Positions 18,450 to 25,406 of a stretch of DNA of 64,000 nt are shown here, piece by piece; position 1 is the stretch's first letter, and each line of letters starts with the position of its first letter. Source of the stretch: Nucisporomicrobium flavum (GTDB taxonomy: Bacteria; Actinomycetota; Actinomycetes; Mycobacteriales; Micromonosporaceae); assembly GCF_016464385.1 (NCBI RefSeq), contig NZ_JADMLH010000016.1:1-64000 (forward strand), written 5' to 3'. A model generated the notes under the pieces. It saw only the letters and a program-made list of their open reading frames with translations, was not told the DNA's origin and ran no database searches. A program made the translations under genes and the position numbers.

Positions 18450-19907
18450 TTAGGAAAGCCAGTTCACGATGGCGAGCGGGTCCGGCCGGTCGGCTCCCAG
18501 CGCGGCGCCGGCCGCCGCGGCCACCTCCGGCGCCACCGGCACGCCACTGACCAGCAGCAACCCGGCCCAGTCGGTCCGGTCACCGCGGTTTTCCCGGTAC
18601 GCCCTCAGCGCCGCCCCGTGGTCGCCGCGGACGTACGCGAGGTCGCCCGCCGAGCCCTCGAGCGGCAGCCCGCGCAGCAGCCGGTGCGCCAGATCCAGCC
18701 GGGCGCTCGCCTCCAGGGCCCGCCGCGGCGCCCGGTGCAGCCGCGCGGTCACCGGCGGCGGCCGCTCACCCCGTCGCCAGGCCCGCGCCAGCGCCGCCGC
18801 GTCGGCCGGGTCCACGCGCAGGTTGCGCAGCCGCCAGCGCAGGTGATGATCGCGGTTGGCGCCCTCGGCGAGGCGCAGCACGTCCCGGCCTACCGGTTCG
18901 GCGAGCCACGGCCGGACCTCGTCGAGCAGGGCGCCGACGAAGCGCTCGCCGGCCGGCGTCAGACCGGTGAGCCCTTCCGCGGCGGCGGCCACGGCGGCGC
19001 GCCACCGGGCGAACTCGAACCGGGCCAGCGGGTCCTCCGGCCGGGTGCGCCAGAAGCGGGTGACCGTCAGGTACGCGTACGCGCCGTGCAGGATGCCGGA
19101 GGCCGGCCGCGGATCGTCGCGCCACGGCGAGTAGCCCGGCGTGTCCGGCGCTTCCAGCAGGTCGAACAGGTACAGCACCGCGTTGAGGATGCTGTGGTTC
19201 GCCTCGTGCAGCAGCCCGACGGCGAGCGCGGCCGGATCCGCCGGCTCCGAGATGGCGACGGCACCGTACGCGTGCACCGAGGTGGCGCTGATGCCCCGGG
19301 CCGCCGGGTCGGTCTCGACGGGCACCACGCAGTCCAGGACGCGGGACAGAACCTCGGCGTCGGGGCGTACGCGGTCGACGAGCAGCCGCCACGCCTCGGT
19401 GAACGCGGCCTGCCAACGGGCGGCCCCAGCCTCGGAGAGCGGCGGGGTGGGGGTCAGCCCGAGCCGGGCGCGCAGCGGGTCGCTGTCCTCCAGGCGTACG
19501 GATATCGACAGCCCGTCATGTGCGGCCGTGAGCAGCCGCTCCGCCTGGCGTGGCCGGGGGATCCGGGCACGCGCCGCGAGCTCGGTCAGATGGCCGACGC
19601 CGGCCGCCTCCGGTGATGCGCCGTCCCGCAGGGCTGTGAGGCAGCCGGCGGCCCACACGCCGAAGAGCGGGCGGTCCAGCAGAGCGCGCGTGCGGGCCGG
19701 ATGGGTCGTCTCGGCGGCCGACAGCTCACGGAGGCAGGCGGTGCCGGCGAGGGCCGCGATCTGGCGGAGCAGCAGCAGGTGGCGGCTCATCCGCACGCGG
19801 CGCAGCTCGTCCAGCACGCCGGGACCGGGCCGGCCCGCCCCGAGCGCGGCCAGCGCCGCGTCGCTGAGCCGATGCGGCCGGGCCGCGCCGATCCCGGTGA
19901 CCGTCAT
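18450..19907 (-). CDS. Stand-alone HExxH peptide-modifying enzyme (alpha-KG-HExxH beta-hydroxylase-like), FxSxx-COOH system
   Basis: A 485-aa protein with the HEXXH-motif domain found beside FxSxx-COOH peptides. The motif GLLHEANHS gives His234, Glu235 and His238, and a second conserved region GILHGAYAYL lies about 45 residues further on. This family has been reassigned as 2-oxoglutarate-dependent peptide beta-hydroxylases, and it is often fused behind a radical SAM cyclophane synthase (FxsB). Here it stands alone and no radical SAM gene is present. GGGAGGGG lies upstream of the ATG at 19907, 41 nt after the fxsA stop, so both genes are one operon. Likely substrate: the FxsA C-terminus. The reaction is inferred from the family. 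Confidence 0.8.
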   Translation of the reverse strand: MTVTGIGAARPHRLSDAALAALGAGRPGPGVLDELRRVRMSRHLLLLRQIAALAGTACLRELSAAETTHPARTRALLDRPLFGVWAAGCLTALRDGASPEAAGVGHLTELAARARIPRPRQAERLLTAAHDGLSISVRLEDSDPLRARLGLTPTPPLSEAGAARWQAAFTEAWRLLVDRVRPDAEVLSRVLDCVVPVETDPAARGISATSVHAYGAVAISEPADPAALAVGLLHEANHSILNAVLYLFDLLEAPDTPGYSPWRDDPRPASGILHGAYAYLTVTRFWRTRPEDPLARFEFARWRAAVAAAAEGLTGLTPAGERFVGALLDEVRPWLAEPVGRDVLRLAEGANRDHHLRWRLRNLRVDPADAAALARAWRRGERPPPVTARLHRAPRRALEASARLDLAHRLLRGLPLEGSAGDLAYVRGDHGAALRAYRENRGDRTDWAGLLLVSGVPVAPEVAAAAGAALGADRPDPLAIVNWLS

Positions 19908-19948
19908 GCGCCCGGCCCCTCCCGGCTGCTCCTCACCGGCCTGGCGCC

Positions 19949-20155
19949 TCACAGGGCCGAGTTGAACCCGGCGATCGGCTCGCCGGGGTGGGCCAGGTCG
20001 TCCGCCAGCCGGCGCAGGCAGTGCGCCAGCGGGCTGTCGTCGGCCCGGTCGGTCTCGGCGTCGGCCGCCAGCTCGGCCAGCGACAGGGCGGAGACGTCGA
20101 TCATGGCGGACCGCCAGTCCGGCGTCGCACTCGTGGTGCTCGTGCCCCCGTCCAC
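19949..20155 (-). CDS. fxsA: FxSxx-COOH peptide precursor (FxsA)
   Basis: A 68-aa precursor of the FxSxx-COOH class. It ends in F-N-S-A-L at the very C-terminus (pattern F-x-S-x-x-COOH), preceded by LAHCLRRL and a GEPIAGF stretch. The DWRS...IDVSALSLAEL region matches the usual leader of these peptides. The start used is GTG 20155, which keeps the DWRS segment; ATG 20104 would give 51 aa and has a weaker ribosome site. In known systems a radical SAM enzyme crosslinks the C-terminal Phe and Ser region. Here only the downstream HExxH enzyme is linked. A Cys in the core-proximal helix (AHC) is unusual to my eye. Confidence 0.82.
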   Translation of the reverse strand: MDGGTSTTSATPDWRSAMIDVSALSLAELAADAETDRADDSPLAHCLRRLADDLAHPGEPIAGFNSAL

Positions 20156-20338
20156 CTACGCCTACCTTCGTCGGAGGATGTCGGTTGTCGTCCTGCAACG
20201 ATCAACCCGTTGCCGAGAAGATTACGGCGGTCGTCGGGTCGGGTGATGTCCGGGCGTGTCGGCGGGCGGGGTCGCCCGGCGCGCCGGGCCGTGATCTCAT
20301 AGGCCGACACCGCGAAAGTCGGCAACGGAGGACAAACT

Positions 20339-20542
20339 GTGCTAAGGCGCCAGGCCGGGGAGACCGGGGAGCAGGTGCACGACCGCGCCGAGGACGAGGG
20401 GACCGACGATTCCGCCGAGAACCCGCCCGAGGCGCCGGTGATGCCGTCGCCGCCGTTCCCCACCTTCCGCAGCCGGCCCACGTTGCCGGCCCAGACGCCG
20501 GGCGTGGGCTTCGAGAGCGGGCGGGACAGCCGTGCCCGCTGA
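20339..20542 (+). CDS. Small acidic-to-Pro/Arg-rich protein of unknown function, divergent from fxsA
   Basis: A 67-aa predicted protein starting with GTG 7 nt after a strong GGAGG. The N-terminal half is acidic and charged, while the C-terminal half is rich in Pro, Arg and Thr (PPFPTFRSRP, TLPAQTPG). I recognise no family. Its last 11 nt overlap the next gene's start, so the two are coupled. It lies divergent from fxsA across a 183-bp gap. Composition and size would fit a secondary precursor or a small regulatory protein, but nothing decides this. Confidence 0.55.
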   Translation: MLRRQAGETGEQVHDRAEDEGTDDSAENPPEAPVMPSPPFPTFRSRPTLPAQTPGVGFESGRDSRAR

Positions 20543-20927
20543 GGACCCCCGGCCGCCCCTGCCGCGCCGCGGGCCGGCGCCGGCCGTCGAGCGGATGGAC
20601 AACGCCGAGCTGGCCCGGATGGTCGAGGCGGAGCACCCGTACCGGGGCAAGGCGCTCTTCGAGCTCTCCGACCGGATCGCGCACGACGACGACGCGGCGA
20701 CCAAGGTGGCGATGCTGAGCCGGCTGTCGTCGCTGCGCCAGGCGCGCCTGTTCGACCGGGTCTCGCTGGCCTGGTCGGCGATCATCGCATTGCTCGCCGC
20801 GGAGACCCCGCACTCGCGGTCCGCGGCGTACGAGGCGTTCGGCGCGCTCGACGTGGCGGAGCAGCAGGACATGCTGGACTACCTCGAGGTGACCGCCATC
20901 GAGGACGCCCACCCGAGGATCGCCTGA
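20532..20927 (+). CDS. Hypothetical helical protein
   Basis: A 131-aa protein with a Pro-rich N-terminus (about 1-18) and then a helical, HEAT-like domain (MDNAELARMVEAEHPYRGKA; AMLSRLSSLRQARLF; IIALLAAETPHSR). No family is recognised. The GTG start overlaps the end of the small gene upstream (coupled); an ATG at 20595 gives a shorter form that begins at the conserved-looking part. It ends just before a strong bidirectional hairpin. The function is unknown. Its nearness to the fxsA operon may be coincidental. Confidence 0.6.
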   Translation: MPAEDPRPPLPRRGPAPAVERMDNAELARMVEAEHPYRGKALFELSDRIAHDDDAATKVAMLSRLSSLRQARLFDRVSLAWSAIIALLAAETPHSRSAAYEAFGALDVAEQQDMLDYLEVTAIEDAHPRIA

Positions 20928-20928
20928 C

Positions 20929-20969
20929 GCCGCCGGGGCGCGGGCCCTGCACGCCCGCGCCGCGGCGGC
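20929..20969. terminator. Strong bidirectional hairpin
   Basis: 17-bp arms with one mismatch, GCCGCCGGGGCGCGGGC (20929-20945) and GCCCGCGCCGCGGCGGC (20953-20969), with a 7-nt loop. It fills the gap between two convergent genes. Confidence 0.75.
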
Positions 20970-20972
20970 CCG

Positions 20973-21257
20973 TCAGGCCTCGACCTTCACGTCCTTCCAG
21001 AACGCCACCCGGTCGCGTACGGCCTTGGCGTCGGGTTTCGGATCGGGGTAGTACCAGACGGCGTCCTGGCTGACGTGGCCCCCGGACTCGAGCGTGTAAT
21101 AGGACGCCCGGCCCTTCCAGGGGCAGACGGTGTGCGTGTCGGACGGGCGCAGCACGTCCTCCCGCAGCGCGGAGCGCGGGAAGTAGACGTTGCCCTCGAC
21201 AACCACGGTGTCGTCGCTCTCCGCGATGATCTCGTCGTTCCAGATGGCCTTCGGCAT
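20973..21257 (-). CDS. DUF427 family protein
   Basis: A 94-aa protein of the DUF427 family. Marks are the WND...IAES start, GNVYFP, the CPWKGRASYY core with conserved Cys45-Pro-Trp-Lys-Gly, and the YYPDPKPDA tail. These small beta-barrel-like proteins are common in actinobacteria and the function is not settled. The ATG at 21257 is preceded only by a G-rich TTCGGGGT. Its 156-bp upstream region, shared with the divergent operon at 21414, holds no clear promoter. Confidence 0.88.
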   Translation of the reverse strand: MPKAIWNDEIIAESDDTVVVEGNVYFPRSALREDVLRPSDTHTVCPWKGRASYYTLESGGHVSQDAVWYYPDPKPDAKAVRDRVAFWKDVKVEA

Positions 21258-21413
21258 ACCCCGAACGTAGCGCGCCCGTCGGCCCCAGTTCGATATGCGC
21301 GCTTTATTCGCCTCCCGGGGGTGAAACGCCGTCGGATAGCCAGACCGTTGCCCGGCGCCCGTACGAGGATCTAAGGTCGATCCGCCCACGACCCCCGAAC
21401 GGAAGCGGCCGCC

Positions 21414-22013
21414 ATGAGCACGAGCACCCTGAGCACGTTCCCGGTCGTCCGGGAGCAGGCCCGGCACGCGTTGCTGCTGCTCGGGGCGCCGGCCCCGGCC
21501 AAGCTCGTGGTGGACGTGCACACGGCCCTGTTCGACGGCGACCTGTCCATGTCCGGCCTGGCGACGGTCCTGCGCGACGAGGAACGGCAGTACGACCCCG
21601 ACACGCTGCGGCCGTACCGGATCTGCCCGGCCCTGCACCACGACCTGACGGTGGCCCGCGGCCTGGTCGCGCTCTCCTGCTGGCCGGGGGAGCGGCGGCT
21701 GGTGTCGCCGGTGGCCGCCCGGGCCAACGCGCTCGCCGCGGTGGCGCGCGTCGCCGAGTTCGTGGCCATCCGCAACACCGCGGGCCCGGCCGTGCTCGAC
21801 CTGCTGCGCCGCCTCGCCGAGACCGTCCCCGGCGGCCCCGAGGCGTTCCTCGTGCACGACCCGCGGGCGCTGGCCGACGCCGCCCGCGCCGCGCTGGCCG
21901 ACCTGAGCGTCGAGGCCGTCCCCGACGCCGTCCTGCGCCGGTGGGAAGGGCTCGACGAGCGGCACCGGCTGTTCGGCGTCACGAGCCTGCCCCACCAGCG
22001 AGGGCGCGCGTGA
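21414..22013 (+). CDS. Hypothetical protein, first gene of a nuclease operon
   Basis: A 199-aa, mainly helical soluble protein with no family I recognise. Features: a hydrophobic segment KLVVDVHTALFDGDLSM near residue 35, a CPALHHDLTVARG stretch, and Leu/Ala-rich helices in the second half. GGAAG precedes the ATG. Its stop overlaps the next gene's GTG in a GTGA, so it should be co-translated with the RecB-like nuclease. That strict coupling suggests a subunit or specificity partner of the nuclease, which is inference from gene order. Confidence 0.7.
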   Translation: MSTSTLSTFPVVREQARHALLLLGAPAPAKLVVDVHTALFDGDLSMSGLATVLRDEERQYDPDTLRPYRICPALHHDLTVARGLVALSCWPGERRLVSPVAARANALAAVARVAEFVAIRNTAGPAVLDLLRRLAETVPGGPEAFLVHDPRALADAARAALADLSVEAVPDAVLRRWEGLDERHRLFGVTSLPHQRGRA

Positions 22014-23080
22014 CGCCGGCGCTCGACCGGCTCCGCGGCGGCGCACCCGCCAAGCGGCACAACGCGCGCACGATCGCCGCGCTCACCGCCAACCCCGGCT
22101 GCACCCGCCGCGCCGTCCTCGACGCGGCCGGGATCGACAAGCCGAAGCTCGCCCAGCACATCGGCTTCCCCGGGAACTTCGGGCAGTCCCGCTTCGCGCT
22201 CGCCCGCGGCAACGGCTTCGAGGCCATGCTCAAGGCCGACGACTGCGCGCTGCTGCTGTCCGTGCTGCGCGACGCGCTCGGCCTCGACACCCCCGAGGTG
22301 TCGTACGACGATCTCGGCGAGGACGCCGACGACACGCTGCGCGCGCGGCACGGGCGGACCAGGAAGCTGCTCGCGGCCGCCGCCGGCGCCGCCCTGATCG
22401 ACCACCCGCTGCTCACCCTGGACGTCGCCGGGCGGCAGGTCTTCCTGGAGCCCGACCTCATCGCGTTCCAGGTCGAGGGGCGGCTGCACGTCGTGGAGAT
22501 CAAGTCCTTCGCGATCGTCGACGGGCAGGCCGACAGCGCGAAGGTGTCGGCCGCCGCGGTCCAGGCCGCCGTCTACGTGCTCGCGCTGCGCCGGCTGCTC
22601 GCCGAGCTGGGCCACGACCCGTCGCTGGTCAGCCACGACGCGGTGCTCGTCTGCCCCCGCGACTTCTCCCTGCAGCCCACGGCCGTCCTCGTCGACGTCC
22701 GCAAGCAGCTCTCCACCCTGACCCGCCAGCTCAAGCGGCTCGCCTCGGTCTCCGACGTGGCCGAAGCCCTCCCGCAGAGCGTCAGCTTCGACCTGTCGCT
22801 GCCGCCGGCCGACCTGATCGCCTCGCTGCGGCATGTCGAGGCCCGGTACGCGCCGGAATGCCTCTCCGCCTGCGAGCTGGCCGTGCACTGCCGCCACGAG
22901 GCCGCCGGGACCACGGCCGCGCTGGGCCGGCCGGTCCGGGACGCGCTCGGCGGCGTCGACACGGTCGAGGAGGCGCTGGCGCTGGCGGCGGGAGCGCGTA
23001 CGCCCACCGAGGAGCAGGTCGAGGCGGCCGCGCTGCTCCAGGCCGCCGCCCGGCTGCGCGCCGAAGTGCTCGGTTCTTGA
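22010..23080 (+). CDS. RecB/Cas4-like PD-(D/E)xK nuclease with likely Fe-S cluster
   Basis: A 356-aa protein. The nuclease core reads EPD (Asp149), then EIK (Glu163, Lys165), then QAAVY (Gln185-x3-Tyr189), the D...ExK...QxxxY signature of the RecB family. C-terminal Cys284, Cys288 and Cys294 (Cx3Cx5C), with an earlier Cys such as Cys79, resemble the Fe-S staple of Cas4/AddB nucleases. The N-terminus (about 15-60) looks like a small winged-helix DNA-binding unit (NPGCTRRAVLDAAG). The start is a GTG overlapping the previous stop, and the end overlaps the next TTG, so it is the middle of a tightly coupled operon. No helicase domain and no cas1/cas2 nearby. Confidence 0.8.
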   Translation: MTPALDRLRGGAPAKRHNARTIAALTANPGCTRRAVLDAAGIDKPKLAQHIGFPGNFGQSRFALARGNGFEAMLKADDCALLLSVLRDALGLDTPEVSYDDLGEDADDTLRARHGRTRKLLAAAAGAALIDHPLLTLDVAGRQVFLEPDLIAFQVEGRLHVVEIKSFAIVDGQADSAKVSAAAVQAAVYVLALRRLLAELGHDPSLVSHDAVLVCPRDFSLQPTAVLVDVRKQLSTLTRQLKRLASVSDVAEALPQSVSFDLSLPPADLIASLRHVEARYAPECLSACELAVHCRHEAAGTTAALGRPVRDALGGVDTVEEALALAAGARTPTEEQVEAAALLQAAARLRAEVLGS

Positions 23081-24525
23081 GCACGCTCACCGCGCTCGCC
23101 CGGGCGCAGGCCCGCGCCGAGGGGCGCGCGCAGCCGATCGCGACCGTACGCCACCTGCACCTGCACGCCCGGCCGTTCGTGTTCATCCCGTACGCGATGG
23201 CCGGCGAGGCGAACGCCCCCCTCGCGGCGCTCGCGGGCACCGGCCCGGACGACCCGCGGCTGCTCGTCGTGGCGCAGCCCCGCAACCGTGACGACCGCTT
23301 CGCCTTCGCCGCCGAGCTCGCCGGGCTGCTGCTGCCGTACGTCGACTCGTTCACCGCGGTGGCCGAGGCGGTCGCGGTGGACCGGGGCCGGGACGTGCGC
23401 TACCGGTACGTGGACGCGCCGCAGCTCTGGGTGCCGAACACCGGCGGCGTCGACTTCATCCGGCTCTTCGGGCGCTCCACCCGCTTCCGCACCACCGAGG
23501 GTGAGTACGCGGTGCCCGCGGGCGTACCGCTGCTCGGGCGCTGGCTGACCTTCTTCGCCGGGTCCGCCGAGGTGCCGGGGTCGTCGCTGCTGCTCAACGC
23601 CGTACAGGCGCTGTCGTCGCACTGGGCGACCGGGCAGAGCAGTGCCGAGGACGCCCAGCTCGCCGCCCTGATGGCCTGGTTGCGCCCGCCGCCGGGCCGG
23701 TCCGTGCTCGAGGCCGCGGCGGCGGCCGAGGACCCGGCGGTGACCCCACCGGCCGGACCGGCCACCGACCCGTCCTTCGACAACCACGTCCTCGCGCCCC
23801 TGCTGTCGGTGGCCGAGCCGGACGTCGCCGAGCTCTCCGAGGTGCTGCGCGCCCAGCTCCTGCCGACCTGGCGGCTCATGTGGCAGGCGCTCGACCTGCT
23901 CGGCACGCTGCCGCCGGGCGCCCGGGTCGCGAGCCGGTGGGACGGCGACCGCGACGCCTTCTCGGCGTTCGCCCAGCACGTGGCGGAGGGTGGCCCGCCG
24001 CAGCCCCGCCGCGACGGTGCGGTGGCCGCGGCCGCCCGCCTCAGCCGCCTCGAAGCCGCCGCGACCCGGTACGCGGTCCAGCGCGCCTTCGACGACCCCC
24101 TGGTCATGGCCGAGCACCGCCTCGCGGGCGCCGCGTTCGCCGCCGAGGTCACCCTCGCCAAGGCGGACCGCATCGACGACAGCGGCAAACGCCCGGTGCT
24201 GCGCCCCCGCATCATGGTGGTCACCTCGGAGCCGGTACGCGTCGAGCCCGGCGCCGCCCTCACCTCGCCGGCCCGGCCCGGCCAGAAGGCGACAGTCGTC
24301 TCGGTCACGCGCCTGGACGGGACCAAGACCGAGGTGCTGCTGGAGCTGTCCGGTGGCATGGGCCGCAAGCTGGTCGCCGAGCCCGGCAGCGTGCCCGAGG
24401 TGGGGGAGCGGATCCTGCTGACCACGCTCAGCGAGGCGTACCGGCCCGGCGGGGCGTTCCCGGAGCCGGACCAGACCCCGTGGACGCACGGCGGTCCGCC
24501 CGCTCCCGCTGCTCTCCCGGAGTAG
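23077..24525 (+). CDS. Hypothetical protein, third gene of the nuclease operon
   Basis: A 482-aa protein starting from TTG in a TTGA overlap with the nuclease gene; no ATG or GTG fits the junction better. The N-terminal part has a compact alpha/beta pattern (PFVFIPYAMAG; RLLVVAQPRNRDD), the middle is helical, and the C-terminal 120 residues alternate beta-strands (MVVTSEPVRV; KATVVSVTR; LLELSGGMGR), like a small beta-barrel. I recognise no family or catalytic motif. The unbroken coupling across three genes implies it works with the nuclease, perhaps as a scaffold or sensor. Confidence 0.7.
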   Translation: MSTLTALARAQARAEGRAQPIATVRHLHLHARPFVFIPYAMAGEANAPLAALAGTGPDDPRLLVVAQPRNRDDRFAFAAELAGLLLPYVDSFTAVAEAVAVDRGRDVRYRYVDAPQLWVPNTGGVDFIRLFGRSTRFRTTEGEYAVPAGVPLLGRWLTFFAGSAEVPGSSLLLNAVQALSSHWATGQSSAEDAQLAALMAWLRPPPGRSVLEAAAAAEDPAVTPPAGPATDPSFDNHVLAPLLSVAEPDVAELSEVLRAQLLPTWRLMWQALDLLGTLPPGARVASRWDGDRDAFSAFAQHVAEGGPPQPRRDGAVAAAARLSRLEAAATRYAVQRAFDDPLVMAEHRLAGAAFAAEVTLAKADRIDDSGKRPVLRPRIMVVTSEPVRVEPGAALTSPARPGQKATVVSVTRLDGTKTEVLLELSGGMGRKLVAEPGSVPEVGERILLTTLSEAYRPGGAFPEPDQTPWTHGGPPAPAALPE

Positions 24526-24535
24526 CTTTGTCCGC

Positions 24536-25396
24536 ATGTCCGTGATCAACAGTGGGACCATCGGGCTGGGCGGGCGTAGCGTCCACCGGCTCGGTTTCGG
24601 CGCGATGCGCATCACCGGCGACGGGATCTGGGGTCCGCCCCGCGACCACGACGAGGCGATCCGCGTCCTGCGCCGCGCGGTCGAGCTCGGCGTCGACTTC
24701 ATCGACACGGCCGACTCGTACGGGCCGTACGTCTCCGAGGACCTGATCCGCGAGGCGCTGCACGACGGCACCGGGTACGGCGATGTCGTGATCGCCACCA
24801 AGGGCGGCCTGACCCGCAGCGGCCCCAACGTGTGGCCGCCGCTCGGCCGTCCCGAATACCTGCGCCAGTGCATCCTCATGTCGCTGCGCCGCCTCGGCGT
24901 CGACACCCTCGACCTGTGGCAGCTGCATCGCATCGACCCGAAGACCCCGCGCGACGAGCAGTTCGGCGAGATCAAGTCCTTCGTGGACGAGGGGCTCGCC
25001 CGGCAGATCGGCCTCTCCGAGGTTGGCGTCGACGAGATCCGGGCGGCGCTGGACTTCGGCATCCCGGTCGCCTCGGTGCAGAACCGCTACAACCTCGGCG
25101 ACCGGCGGGCCGAGGACGTCCTCGACTTCTGCGAGGCGCGGGGGATCGCGTTCATCCCGTGGGCGCCCGTCAACGCCGGCACCCTGGCCCGGCCGGGTGG
25201 CCCGCTCGACAAGGTCGCCGCGGCGCACGGCGGGGCGTCGACGGCCCAGCTCGCCCTGGCCTGGCTGCTGCGCCGCTCACCGGTGATGGTGCCGATCCCC
25301 GGCACGTCGTCGGTCGCGCACCTCGAGGACAACCTGGGCGCGGCGGACGTACGCCTCACCGACGAGGAGTTCGCGCTCCTCGCGGGCGCGGCCTGA
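24536..25396 (+). CDS. Aldo/keto reductase
   Basis: A 286-aa AKR-family oxidoreductase with a TIM-barrel fold and NADPH dependence. Catalytic tetrad: Asp and Tyr in DTADSYGPY (near residues 58-63), Lys in IATKGG, and His in LWQLHRID. The C-terminal cofactor region VPIPGTSSVAHLEDN is the usual phosphate-binding loop. Length is normal for the oxidoreductase subgroup close to YajO/Tas-like proteins. It begins 10 nt after the nuclease operon and may be read through from it, though it looks like an independent metabolic gene. The substrate cannot be predicted. Confidence 0.92.
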   Translation: MSVINSGTIGLGGRSVHRLGFGAMRITGDGIWGPPRDHDEAIRVLRRAVELGVDFIDTADSYGPYVSEDLIREALHDGTGYGDVVIATKGGLTRSGPNVWPPLGRPEYLRQCILMSLRRLGVDTLDLWQLHRIDPKTPRDEQFGEIKSFVDEGLARQIGLSEVGVDEIRAALDFGIPVASVQNRYNLGDRRAEDVLDFCEARGIAFIPWAPVNAGTLARPGGPLDKVAAAHGGASTAQLALAWLLRRSPVMVPIPGTSSVAHLEDNLGAADVRLTDEEFALLAGAA

Positions 25397-25406
25397 GCCT
25401 TTCCTC

